Below are positions 52,864 to 60,573 of a DNA stretch of 64,000 nt, in pieces. The position numbers and the translations under genes are program-made. The number at the start of each line of letters is the position of its first letter. Positions within the stretch are counted from its first letter, which is position 1. The notes under the pieces are model-generated. The model was not told the origin of the DNA, ran no database searches, and saw nothing but the letters and a program-made list of their open reading frames with translations. Source of the DNA: Kroppenstedtia sanguinis (GTDB lineage Bacteria; Bacillota; Bacilli; Thermoactinomycetales; DSM-45169); the NCBI RefSeq assembly GCF_050433445.1, contig NZ_JBNPXF010000007.1:62001-126000 (forward strand). Reading direction: 5' to 3'.

Positions 52864-53107
52864 GTGATATACTGGATATCGGAAATCAAAGAGAGGACCA
52901 GAACCTTAGCACCACTGGATATAACCCCCGCCGAAGATCTTGATTTTCCCTATCTCGTGATACACTTTTGCAAGGGATCGGAGCCGCTACCCCTTCGCCT
53001 GACTGAAATCCATCATCGACAATCCTGTGGTTGGCTGAAAACCATAGGCCAGGTCTTTGGACAGCCTGGTGAAATACTTGTCTGCGCAAACGTAAAGGAG
53101 TGTATCC
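52864..53107 (+). other. Open frame upstream of the CPBP protease (doubtful small gene)
   Basis: A frame opening at GTG 52864 (MIYWISEIKERTRTL) stays open through 53107 and then overlaps the CPBP gene in another frame. The part before the overlap has a fairly protein-like composition, e.g. LDFPYLVIHFCKGSEPLPLRL. The ribosome-binding site is weak (GGCGGTG) and I recognise no family. It may instead be the 5' leader of the CPBP gene. Confidence 0.2.
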
Positions 53108-54166
53108 ATGACGGAAGTTATCGCTGTTGTCATACAATTTATTCCGCTGCTTCTGCTTTTGTTGTTGGCAAACGGGGCGGAAAGTCCCCGTCTGAAAAGA
53201 GATGGCGAACGGTCTGGAGCCTCTGTCACACTGATGGTGCTCTCTTATGTATTCCTTGGCGTCTCCTATTTTCTCCTTTTTATTCTCGGAACATTGATGC
53301 ACCTGATCGGTTCGGCAGCCACCCGGAATGATGTTCCAGTGGATACGCCCGGAGTCGACCCCAAGCTGGTCGACACTCTGTTACAATCTCTCCCCTCGCT
53401 GGGAGCCAGCTTCTGGGTACCTTCTCTGCTGGGGCTCCTGCTTTTGATTCCAGCCTTGCGACGGGTGGTTGCCCGTGTGCTTCCGATTCAGTCGGATCAT
53501 GTGGTTCATACCGCTTCGCTTTCTTTTTCCCTGTCCATCTGGATTTATTTCTTATTCTTTATCTCCCTTGGCCTCGACACGATCCATCAGCTCACCGCAA
53601 CCCCCGGCGAAGTGGGCAATCCGATGCCGGGATTATGGGCGCAACAAATCACTTTTTTCTTCATCGCTCTGATCGGAGTGGGGTGGCTCACCCGACGTAA
53701 TCTGAAAGAGAGCCTTCGCCGCCTCGGATTGGTCCTACCCACCCTGCGTCAAGTGCTGATTGGAATCGGTTCAGGTCTGTTGTTGGTGGCAGGTGCCTTA
53801 CTCTTGGAAAACCTGGCTCATTGGATCGGGTTTACCCCGGATCCCCATGTGGAAAAATTGACAGAAGAAATGTTAGGCCCCCTTTACGGTTCAGTCTGGG
53901 GAATCCTAACCTTGGGGTTGTCTGCTGCCTTGGGAGAAGAAGCGATTTTCCGGGGAGCCCTGTTGCCCCGCTTCGGGTTGATCCTGACCACCCTGCTGTT
54001 CACGTTACTTCACAGCAATTACGGGCTCAGTCTGTCCACCTTGGTCGTTTTCTTGGTCGGCCTCGTCCTCGGTCTGCTTCGCAACCGGTTCAATACCAGC
54101 ACCACCATGGTAGTTCATGCCACTTATAATATTTCCCTCGGTATTCTCGCCTCTCTGTACTCTTAA
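53108..54166 (+). CDS. CPBP-family intramembrane metalloprotease
   Basis: Polytopic membrane protein, 352 aa, eight or so helices, ending in the CPBP (CaaX protease/bacteriocin-processing, ABI) domain. Its metal-binding motifs are EEAIFRGALLPRFG, the TLLHSNYG histidine, and a C-terminal TMVVHATYN. Start ATG 53108 follows AAAGGAG. It is flanked by repeats on both sides and interrupts the conserved tdk-prfA order on the opposite strand, suggesting an insertion. Substrate unknown. Confidence 0.87.
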   Translation: MTEVIAVVIQFIPLLLLLLLANGAESPRLKRDGERSGASVTLMVLSYVFLGVSYFLLFILGTLMHLIGSAATRNDVPVDTPGVDPKLVDTLLQSLPSLGASFWVPSLLGLLLLIPALRRVVARVLPIQSDHVVHTASLSFSLSIWIYFLFFISLGLDTIHQLTATPGEVGNPMPGLWAQQITFFFIALIGVGWLTRRNLKESLRRLGLVLPTLRQVLIGIGSGLLLVAGALLLENLAHWIGFTPDPHVEKLTEEMLGPLYGSVWGILTLGLSAALGEEAIFRGALLPRFGLILTTLLFTLLHSNYGLSLSTLVVFLVGLVLGLLRNRFNTSTTMVVHATYNISLGILASLYS

Positions 54167-54174
54167 TGTAAAAA

Positions 54175-54225
54175 ACCTTCACAGGGGGAGGTGGGGTTTT
54201 CATATGGAGCGATTTTGGATCGGTT
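54175..54225 (+). repeat. Family C repeat
   Basis: AACCTTCACAGGGGGAGGTG then GGGTTTTCATATGGAGCGA and TTTTGGATCGG. The last part is shared, inverted, with 63965-63995. Directly follows the CPBP stop. Confidence 0.5.
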
Positions 54226-54253
54226 GAACTTCGACACCGGAATATATTCCAGT

Positions 54254-54566
54254 CCAGGCTATTGATTAACCAGAAAATGGGCGGCGGAAGGGAGTCGTGT
54301 GCTAACAAAGCGACCTTTGTACCATGGGCACTACAATCTCGATGGGCTGAAGCCCTGGAATAAAGGTAGCCATCCTGCCCAGCGGAGAAGTCTTACGAGA
54401 GGGCGTTTAGGGGCAACAATCTTCCCTGTGTTGCTTCCGTAAGGCTTTGCCCCTGCCCGATGGTCAGATTGGGAGCGGCCAGTTTTCACTTTCTTGCCGG
54501 ATGGTAACGGTCGCGTGGGTGAACACGATCTCCTCACCCAAAATATGGCTAATCAACACGCCTGAT
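54254..54566 (+). repeat. Composite repeat: family A ends around a family B unit
   Basis: Family A left end (CAGGCTATTGATTAACC) and right end (GGCTAATCAACACGCCTGA) enclose unrelated sequence. That includes a family B unit at 54317-54356 (ACCATGGGCACTACAATC and GGGCTGAAGCCC). The family A interior is absent. The segment GGGAGTCGTGTGCT near 54290 is also present, inverted, at 44710. Confidence 0.7.
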
Positions 54567-54585
54567 TCCAGTCGTCTAAGAGCTC

Positions 54586-54632
54586 ATCACAAAGGCTTGA
54601 GCCCATCTCTTCACAGCTCAAGCCTTTGTGAT
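54586..54632. repeat. 17-bp perfect inverted repeat after the YhcN-like gene
   Basis: Arms ATCACAAAGGCTTGAGC (54586-54602) and GCTCAAGCCTTTGTGAT (54616-54632), 13-nt loop, directly abutting the stop codon. No T-run follows on the minus strand. Confidence 0.85.
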
Positions 54633-55121
54633 TTATTTCCCTCTATTAGGAAGGTATTGCAGAGGATTCCACTTACTCATGCCGACACGGACGCGGATTT
54701 CATAACGGGGAAAAACAACGGTTAATTTTCGAAGGACCTTCTCCTCCAACAAGGCGTAATCACTGGGATCCACTTTTCCTTCAGGTGTGATTTTGGCCGC
54801 CGCATGCCCACCCACGATCCGAACTTCAGCGTCCTTCACCCCTGCCACAGTCCGGGCCATGGCTCCCATCTGTTTTTCAGCATCTGTCCGAGACGGTTTG
54901 ATCTTGGACCACTGTCCCACATCGGACAGGTTGGGATTGGCATTCCGGACCCCAAACCGGCCGTCGTCGTGAAGGTATCTGTATGAATCCTTTTGAAACC
55001 GGTCCCCCGTTTGGGCCGGAGTTTGATTTCGATCTGGAATCGCCCCTTGATTCCCTCCTTCACTGGCACAGCCGGCAAACAGGAGACACAAAACGATCCA
55101 CGCACCGGCATACCGATTCAT
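54633..55121 (-). CDS. YhcN/YlaJ-family sporulation lipoprotein
   Basis: 162-aa lipoprotein: signal peptide with lipobox LFAGC (lipidated Cys at residue 18), a variable linker, then the YhcN/YlaJ domain from about 80 (AMARTVAGVKDAEVRIVGGHAAAKI). Members are found in the spore inner membrane and affect spore quality. ATG 55121 is preceded by GGGAGGTG and seven T residues. That RBS also forms the right arm of a terminator-like hairpin. Confidence 0.86.
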   Translation of the reverse strand: MNRYAGAWIVLCLLFAGCASEGGNQGAIPDRNQTPAQTGDRFQKDSYRYLHDDGRFGVRNANPNLSDVGQWSKIKPSRTDAEKQMGAMARTVAGVKDAEVRIVGGHAAAKITPEGKVDPSDYALLEEKVLRKLTVVFPRYEIRVRVGMSKWNPLQYLPNRGK

Positions 55122-55164
55122 AAAAAAACACCTCCCTGGGGCTAGTGTACCTCTCAGGAAGGTG
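55122..55164 (-). terminator. Terminator-like hairpin after tdk overlapping the next RBS
   Basis: Minus-strand arms CACCTTCC (55164-55157, last tdk codons) and GGGAGGTG (55136-55129), followed by TTTTTTT and then the ATG of the lipoprotein gene. The right arm is that gene's ribosome-binding site. Confidence 0.55.
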
Positions 55165-55762
55165 AAAAACTCTTGGATAAAGATTTCCGTTCCGCCAATT
55201 CATGACAGTGTCGACACCGAGCTTCGTATTTCTCCTTGGCTCCCACCTGTACGATCGGCTCGTCCTCATTTGCCGGCTCCTCATCTACCAAGCGTTGGGT
55301 CCGGCCTGCCGGGTTGCCGCATTGAACACAGATCGCCTGCAATTTGGTCACATACTCCGCCACTGCCATCAGATCCGGAGTCGGACGGAAAGGGACTCCC
55401 CGAAAATCCTGGTCCAGCCCTGCACAAATCACCCGAATGCCCTGATTAGCCAAGGTTTGAGCCACATAGACGATCTCCTCATCAAAAAACTGAACTTCAT
55501 CGATAGCCACCACATCGATCTCATCGGATACATGGTCCAGAATATGTACAGCTTGGCTCAACACCGTCGCATCCGCATAGACACCATTGTGGGATGTGAC
55601 AGCTTCAGGACGATAACGAGTATCTACAGCAGATTTAAAAACGGCCACCCTCTGTTTGGCGATCCGTGCCCTACGGATCCGGCGGATCAGCTCTTCGCTC
55701 TTTCCGGAGAACATTCCCCCGCAGATGACCTCAATCCATCCGTCCCTGGTCACCGGGTTCAT
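55154..55762 (-). CDS. tdk: Thymidine kinase Tdk
   Basis: Type II thymidine kinase of the salvage pathway, 202 aa. The P-loop GGMFSGKS is at residues 15-22, and the catalytic glutamate is in the DEVQFFDEE region. The zinc site is formed by CVQCG and CRHCH. ATG 55762 follows AGGGGAAGGG. Order rho-rpmE-tdk is as in Bacillus. Confidence 0.97.
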   Translation of the reverse strand: MNPVTRDGWIEVICGGMFSGKSEELIRRIRRARIAKQRVAVFKSAVDTRYRPEAVTSHNGVYADATVLSQAVHILDHVSDEIDVVAIDEVQFFDEEIVYVAQTLANQGIRVICAGLDQDFRGVPFRPTPDLMAVAEYVTKLQAICVQCGNPAGRTQRLVDEEPANEDEPIVQVGAKEKYEARCRHCHELAERKSLSKSFSPS

Positions 55763-55789
55763 CCCTTCCCCTCCTATGTATCAAAGGAG

Positions 55790-55820
55790 AAACAGGCAGG
55801 CGAGGGCCGCCTGCCTGTTT
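55790..55820 (-). terminator. Terminator after rpmE
   Basis: Minus-strand stem AAACAGGCAGGCG/CGCCTGCCTGTTT, 13 bp perfect, tail TTTCTCC. Confidence 0.72.
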
Positions 55821-55847
55821 AAACCCCTGAATCATCTATATCAAGAT

Positions 55848-56045
55848 TTACAGGTTGTATTTCTTCTTAAACCGATCCACACGGCCACCAGCACTCACAT
55901 GTTTCTGTTTGCCGGTGAAAAAGGGATGGCATGCGGAGCAGATATCCACGCGCAGGTTTTCCTTTGTCGAACCGGTCTCAAAAGTATTCCCACAAGCGCA
56001 GGTCACGGTAGTCCGCTTGTACTCAGGATGAATAGCCGCTTTCAT
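55848..56045 (-). CDS. rpmE: 50S ribosomal protein L31 (zinc-binding type)
   Basis: Large-subunit protein, 65 aa. Zinc ligands are in CACGNTF and CSACHPFFTG, so this is the zinc-containing paralogue. ATG 56045 follows GAGGTGAAG. A sigmaA promoter is about 70 bp upstream. Confidence 0.97.
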   Translation of the reverse strand: MKAAIHPEYKRTTVTCACGNTFETGSTKENLRVDICSACHPFFTGKQKHVSAGGRVDRFKKKYNL

Positions 56046-56111
56046 GAAACTTCACCTCTTTCCCCGTTGGGGTTTCATCCACCGATTGATCCGATGTAAA
56101 ACCACTAAAAT

Positions 56112-56140
56112 AGTATATCATGGCTTCTCAACACCTGCAA
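56112..56140 (-). promoter_or_regulatory. Promoter of rpmE
   Basis: Minus strand TTGCAG at 56140-56135, 17 bp, TATACT at 56117-56112. Confidence 0.6.
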
Positions 56141-56236
56141 GAGGAAGGAGGGAGTGGATCCATCTTATCCCAGTAACGGCTGGGAGATTGAAGTCTCGGC
56201 AAAATAACAATAAAAGTGCAGTAGTCCGCAGACCGG

Positions 56237-57214
56237 TTAAGGAAGTATTTCAAGGGGGTTCATGGGTTGGTCATTGCGTCGCACCTCAAAATGGAGATGG
56301 ACGCCTGTGGAATTTCCAGTAGTCCCCATGCGACCGAGCTCACTTTTACGGGAGACCTTCTGTCCTTGACTGACCGAAATCTGACTCAGATGGGCATAAT
56401 AAGTGGTCCAGCCCCCACCGTGATCCACTACCACCAAATTCCCGTAATTGCCTCCCCACCCAGCCCGGATCACGGTGCCACTGCTCGCCGGCCGAATCGG
56501 TGTCTGGACACCCCGTTCATTCCAGATGTCGATCCCGGTGTGCATTTTTCCATGTCTCATACCAAACCGGCTGGTGATTTGCCCGGTCACCGGCCATCGA
56601 ATAAAAGAACGCTCCCCTCCAGTCTCTGACGCCGCCAGTTGGACCTCTCCCTTTTCCGCCTCCATTGCAGGGAGAGTGGTTGCGGGAGAGATCTCTTCAG
56701 GAAGGGTCAGCACTTGTCCCACATAGGGAGCAGAGGAAAGAATAAGATCCGGGTTGGCCTCTTTCAAGGCCATCACCGTCACGTCGTTTTCCTCAGCGAT
56801 GGAGGTCAAAGTTTGCCCTTCTTTTACTCGGATCCGCTTGAATTGCACCGGGATCTGGAGTCGTTGCCCCGGCTGTAACAACTGCGGATCTTTGATCCCG
56901 TTCATTTCAGCTAAGACCTGGTGATCCACCCCGTAGCGAAGACCGATCCCATAAAGAGTGTCCCCTTTTTCCACTTGGTAGGTGAGTGTTTTTTTATCCG
57001 ATGAGACCGCCAGGTTTCCCTCTGCAACTGAGGTAAGGGGATTCAGGTAATGATAGAGCGCTTCTTGAGCAAGTCTCTCTTTTGGCCAATCTGGGGTATG
57101 GGGGTGGATCCCCTCCTCCGTTACGGCGCGAACAGAATTTCCATCACTGCTTGAGAACAAAGAAGCTGTGCACAATGAAAGGGAGGAGGCCACAAGTGTG
57201 GTTTTTTTGGTCAT
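56237..57214 (-). CDS. Peptidoglycan endopeptidase, two LysM domains plus M23
   Basis: Exported cell-wall hydrolase, about 325 aa. It has an N-terminal signal, LysM repeats at ~78-122 (YQVEKGDTLYGIGLRYG) and ~127-173 (IRVKEGQTLTSIAEEND), and a C-terminal M23 domain at ~220-325. Zinc ligands are in GRHGKMHTGID-like and HLHFEVRR motifs; the intervening region includes HGGGWTTYYAHLS. ATG 57214 follows GAGGTGGTG. It lies between rho and rpmE, where Bacillus subtilis has no such gene; a spore or growth role cannot be told. Confidence 0.92.
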   Translation of the reverse strand: MTKKTTLVASSLSLCTASLFSSSDGNSVRAVTEEGIHPHTPDWPKERLAQEALYHYLNPLTSVAEGNLAVSSDKKTLTYQVEKGDTLYGIGLRYGVDHQVLAEMNGIKDPQLLQPGQRLQIPVQFKRIRVKEGQTLTSIAEENDVTVMALKEANPDLILSSAPYVGQVLTLPEEISPATTLPAMEAEKGEVQLAASETGGERSFIRWPVTGQITSRFGMRHGKMHTGIDIWNERGVQTPIRPASSGTVIRAGWGGNYGNLVVVDHGGGWTTYYAHLSQISVSQGQKVSRKSELGRMGTTGNSTGVHLHFEVRRNDQPMNPLEILP

Positions 57215-57289
57215 CACACCACCTCAAAGGATGTTTTGAAAAGATGCCCATCCATCTCTCCCATCTATCCTATGTCGGAAAAGAAAGGG

Positions 57290-58558
57290 TTATGAAGCGG
57301 TGGAAGACCGGGGGCGAGATTCCAATTTGGCGAGGAATTCCTCATTGGTCTCCGTTTCAGCCAGCTTGCGCAGAAAAGAATCGGTGAATTCCAGCCCGTC
57401 GGACATGGTTTTGCGCAGGTTCCACAGTTTCTCCTGTTCCGTTTTGGAGAGGAGGAGTTCCTCTCTGCGGGTACCGGAGCGGCGAAGATCGATCGCAGGG
57501 AAAATCCGTCGTTCGGACAGGCGGCGATCCAGATGAAGTTCCAGATTACCTGTCCCTTTAAATTCTTCATAGATCACATCATCCATCCGAGAACCTGTAT
57601 CGACCAAGGCTGTGGCCAAAATGGTCAAACTACCGCCCTCTTCCACATTTCGTGCGGAACCGAAAAATCGTTTGGGCCGGTGAAAGGCGGCGGGGTCAAT
57701 CCCTCCGGACAACGTACGGCCGCTAGGGGGAATCACCAGGTTGTAGGCCCGAGCCAAGCGCGTAATGCTGTCCAGTAAAATCACCACGTCCTGTTTGTGT
57801 TCAACCAATCGCTTGGCCCGCTCCAGGACCAGCTCGGACACCTTGATATGATTCTCGGGCATCTCGTCAAATGTGGAGCTAACCACTTCTCCATCGACAG
57901 ACCGTTGCATATCCGTCACTTCTTCCGGCCGCTCGTCAATCAGGAGAACAAACAGAGAAATCCCCGGGTGATTGGCTGTGATGCTGTTGGCGATCTCCTT
58001 GAGCAACATCGTCTTTCCCGCCTTGGGTTGGGCAACGATCAGCCCGCGTTGTCCCAGACCTACAGGCGCGACCAAGTCCATGATTCGGGTGGATAACTGA
58101 TTCGGATTCGACTCCAGATGGAGCCTTTGTTCGGGGTAGAGGGGGGTCAAAGCGGGGAAATGAAGGCGCTCTGCGGCTTGTTCCGGATCTTGGCCATTGA
58201 CGGCTTCTACTTGCAACAGGCCAAAATACCGCTCATTCTCTTTCGGCGCCCTCACTTTGCCCGATACCAGATCTCCGGTGCGGAGATCGAAACGACGGAT
58301 TTGTGAAGCGGAGATGTAGATATCTTCCGAAGAAGGGAGATAGTTGATAGGGCGGAGGAACCCATATCCCTCTGGCATCATCTCCAGCACGCCTTCCATA
58401 AACATCAGACCCGCTTTTTCCGCCTTGGCTTTTAGAATTGCAAAAATCAGTTCTTTCTTTTTCATCTGACTGTAATGGGAGATATGATACTCCTTAGCCA
58501 GTTGATACAGTTCCGGCAAGCGCCGGTTCTCCAGATTGTTTAAGGAAAGATCCATCAA
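57290..58558 (-). CDS. rho: Transcription termination factor Rho
   Basis: Hexameric RNA helicase ending transcription, 422 aa. It has an N-terminal helical domain, an RNA-binding cold-shock-like domain (EGYGFLRPINYLPSSEDIYIS), the Walker A motif QPKAGKT, and DERPEEVTDMQRSV with the secondary RNA sites. No large insertion is seen. The 5' leader is about 200 nt. Confidence 0.97.
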   Translation of the reverse strand: MMDLSLNNLENRRLPELYQLAKEYHISHYSQMKKKELIFAILKAKAEKAGLMFMEGVLEMMPEGYGFLRPINYLPSSEDIYISASQIRRFDLRTGDLVSGKVRAPKENERYFGLLQVEAVNGQDPEQAAERLHFPALTPLYPEQRLHLESNPNQLSTRIMDLVAPVGLGQRGLIVAQPKAGKTMLLKEIANSITANHPGISLFVLLIDERPEEVTDMQRSVDGEVVSSTFDEMPENHIKVSELVLERAKRLVEHKQDVVILLDSITRLARAYNLVIPPSGRTLSGGIDPAAFHRPKRFFGSARNVEEGGSLTILATALVDTGSRMDDVIYEEFKGTGNLELHLDRRLSERRIFPAIDLRRSGTRREELLLSKTEQEKLWNLRKTMSDGLEFTDSFLRKLAETETNEEFLAKLESRPRSSTAS

Positions 58559-58976
58559 TAGCCATCACCGCACTTTTTTCAGAATGTCCTTTCCAGCTTG
58601 ACCCATTCCTCCGGTGGATATTCCGGTGGTCTAAGAGCCCAGCAGGTATCCTTATAGGTCGATTGTAGTTGAGGTAGTTGGTGGGAAAATCGAGTTTCAC
58701 ATGACGAAAGGCGTGTGGGACCGTCTATGAGCCGCCATCTGAACCCCCACTTTCTCTCCACTAACCTTATCACCATACTCCTGGAAGGTTGCAAGGTAAT
58801 ATCGATACTTATAAAGTGTGTATGATCATCCCTCGCCGGGGATCAGGGCTGTGTGACCCCAAATACACATAGTGAGAGCGGGAACGAAGTGATCTTGGCG
58901 AGACTTGTTGCAAAGGATCTCCACCGGTCACACCCTATCTCCTGCTCTCCACATCGGTTCTGAATAACTCGACCGC
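58559..58976. other. Intergenic stretch between glpX and rho
   Basis: Holds the rho leader with a possible promoter at 58766-58794. A degenerate family A relative lies at about 58846-58955 (CAGGGCTGTG, GCGGGAACGAAGTG, CTTGTTGCAAAGG). A minus-strand frame of 71 codons ends at 58579 but begins at or upstream of the proposed transcription start, so I do not call it a gene. Confidence 0.45.
58766..58794 (-). promoter_or_regulatory. Possible promoter of rho
   Basis: Minus strand TTGCAA at 58794-58789, 17 bp, GATAAG at 58771-58766. Confidence 0.4.
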
Positions 58977-59942
58977 TTAATCCAATACCAGATTCGGCTT
59001 TTTTTCCAACCTGTGCTTGCCGTCCACGAATCGAACCGTTCCGGTTTTAGCCCGCATCACCAAGGAATGGGTGGTAGCGTTGGTACCGTTGTAGCGAACG
59101 CCCTTCAGCAATTCACCGTCGGTGACTCCGGTGGCAGCGAAGATCGCATCATCTCCCCCGACCAAATCCTGCATAAACAGGGTTTGACCCGGGTCTTGAA
59201 TTCCCATCTGTAGACACCGTTGAAACTGTTCGTCATCCTCAGGTAACAGACGCCCCTGGATCTCGCCACCCAAGCATTTCAAGGCGACCGCCGACAAGAC
59301 TCCTTCCGGAGCTCCACCGCATCCCAAGAGCAGGTCCACACCGGTATCAGGAAAAGCGGTATGGATCGCTGCCGCCACATCCCCGTCTGGAATCAGTTTG
59401 ATTCGGGCACCGGTTTTGCGGACATCTTCTATGATTTTAGTGTGACGAGGACGGTCGAGCAACGCCACGACCAGATCGTTCACATCCTTGCCGAGCGCCC
59501 GCGCGACGGCACGGAGATTTTCCTCCACCGGAGCGTTGAGATCCACTTGTCCGACGGCCCCCGGTCCCACGGCAATTTTGTCCATATACATGTCCGGAGC
59601 GTGTAATAGGTTGCCTCGATCCGCCACAGCCACGACGGACAGAGCGTTCCACAGCCCCTTCGCCACGATGTTGGTCCCTTCCAGGGGATCGACAGCCACG
59701 TCCACCTCTGGCAGATAACCGAGGCCGAGGCGTTCCCCGATGTACAACATCGGTGCTTCATCCATCTCCCCTTCACCGATGACCACGGTTCCCCGCATCG
59801 GAATCGTGTCAAAAACGGTTCGCATGGCTGAGGTGGCAGCTTCGTCCGCCTCATCCTTTTTCCCCAGACCCATCCAACGGCCGGATGCCACGGCAGCTGC
59901 TTCCGTGACCCGGACCAACTCCATTGTCAGGCTACGTTCCAA
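58977..59942 (-). CDS. glpX: Class II fructose-1,6-bisphosphatase GlpX
   Basis: Gluconeogenic phosphatase, 321 aa, identical in length to Bacillus subtilis GlpX. Motifs are VVIGEGEMDEAPMLYIGE (metal binding) and VDPLEGTNIVAKG. TTG 59942 (MERSLTMELVRVTEAA) matches the family start and has a G-rich site upstream; an ATG ten codons earlier is in frame. Adjacent to aldolases and murA2. Confidence 0.95.
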   Translation of the reverse strand: MERSLTMELVRVTEAAAVASGRWMGLGKKDEADEAATSAMRTVFDTIPMRGTVVIGEGEMDEAPMLYIGERLGLGYLPEVDVAVDPLEGTNIVAKGLWNALSVVAVADRGNLLHAPDMYMDKIAVGPGAVGQVDLNAPVEENLRAVARALGKDVNDLVVALLDRPRHTKIIEDVRKTGARIKLIPDGDVAAAIHTAFPDTGVDLLLGCGGAPEGVLSAVALKCLGGEIQGRLLPEDDEQFQRCLQMGIQDPGQTLFMQDLVGGDDAIFAATGVTDGELLKGVRYNGTNATTHSLVMRAKTGTVRFVDGKHRLEKKPNLVLD

Positions 59943-60141
59943 CTTCAATCCCCCCCAGCTTTTTCCCTTCATGGAACCTGTGGAATTCCATTATAAAAAA
60001 CACTCAATGGGATAGCCTAATCACCTCTATATGTTACACTATTTAACCCCACGGAGTGAACCCGGTTCCTCAGCCAAAGAAGAACGGGGGGAAACTCTCA
60101 TTGTTGCCGACGCTTAAATGACCAGATCGGTCCTAGCAACC

Positions 60142-60238
60142 CAGGGCTGTGATGAACCCTAAGTGGATGATGGGAACGAAACGGTCTCTTCGCTCTTCCC
60201 ATTGCCCCATCGTAAAATATGCTAATCAACATGCCCGC
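60142..60238 (+). repeat. Family A repeat, internally deleted copy 6
   Basis: 97 bp from CAGGGCTGTGATGAACC to GCTAATCAACATGCC. It keeps the left third (GGATGATGGGAACGAAAC, CTCTTCCCATTG) but lacks the central stem-loop. Confidence 0.8.
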
Positions 60239-60258
60239 TAGCAACCATGGGAAAAAAC

Positions 60259-60342
60259 CTACGGGGGCTTCATTTCGATTACGCAGAAACCAGTGCCGAT
60301 CTTCTCAAGTTCATCCTTGGTAGCAGCGTACTGGTGATTCAA
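60259..60342 (-). pseudogene. Possible 3' gene remnant (28 codons)
   Basis: Minus strand frame LNHQYAATKDELEKIGTGF then CVIEMKPP and TAG. It looks like a protein C-terminus, with a stop just upstream (TAA at about 60346) and no ribosome-binding site. Not recognised; could be chance. Confidence 0.22.
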
Positions 60343-60469
60343 GTATTAAAGAAAAGACGGAATGGAATGTGAAACCCCATCCCGACCAGCTCAGTCCCCC
60401 CAAATATAGATTTACCAGACACACCCTAATTCCCCTTCAAGCCACTTTCATCTTTTTTCAGCAAAACAG

Positions 60470-60550
60470 GGGAGCTAGTTGGTAAGGCTGCTCCGATCTC
60501 TTGCAAAGAACGCCAAGACGAATCAAATCCACCATCCTAGCCCATTTTGA
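60470..60550 (+). repeat. Family A repeat fragment, copy 7
   Basis: Central part only: GGTAAGGCTGCTCCGATCTC, TTGCAAAGAACGC and CCACCATCCTAGCCC match the middle of copies 3 and 5. Both ends are missing. With copy 6 and the remnant above it fills most of the 630-bp gap between glpX and murA2. Confidence 0.6.
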
Positions 60551-60573
60551 CACACCACATTTGCTGAGAAGCA

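Noticed and set aside
58579..58794. Small leader ORF in front of rho
   Set aside because: Its start codons coincide with or precede the proposed rho promoter, and no ribosome-binding site or family match is visible; it remains only a possibility.
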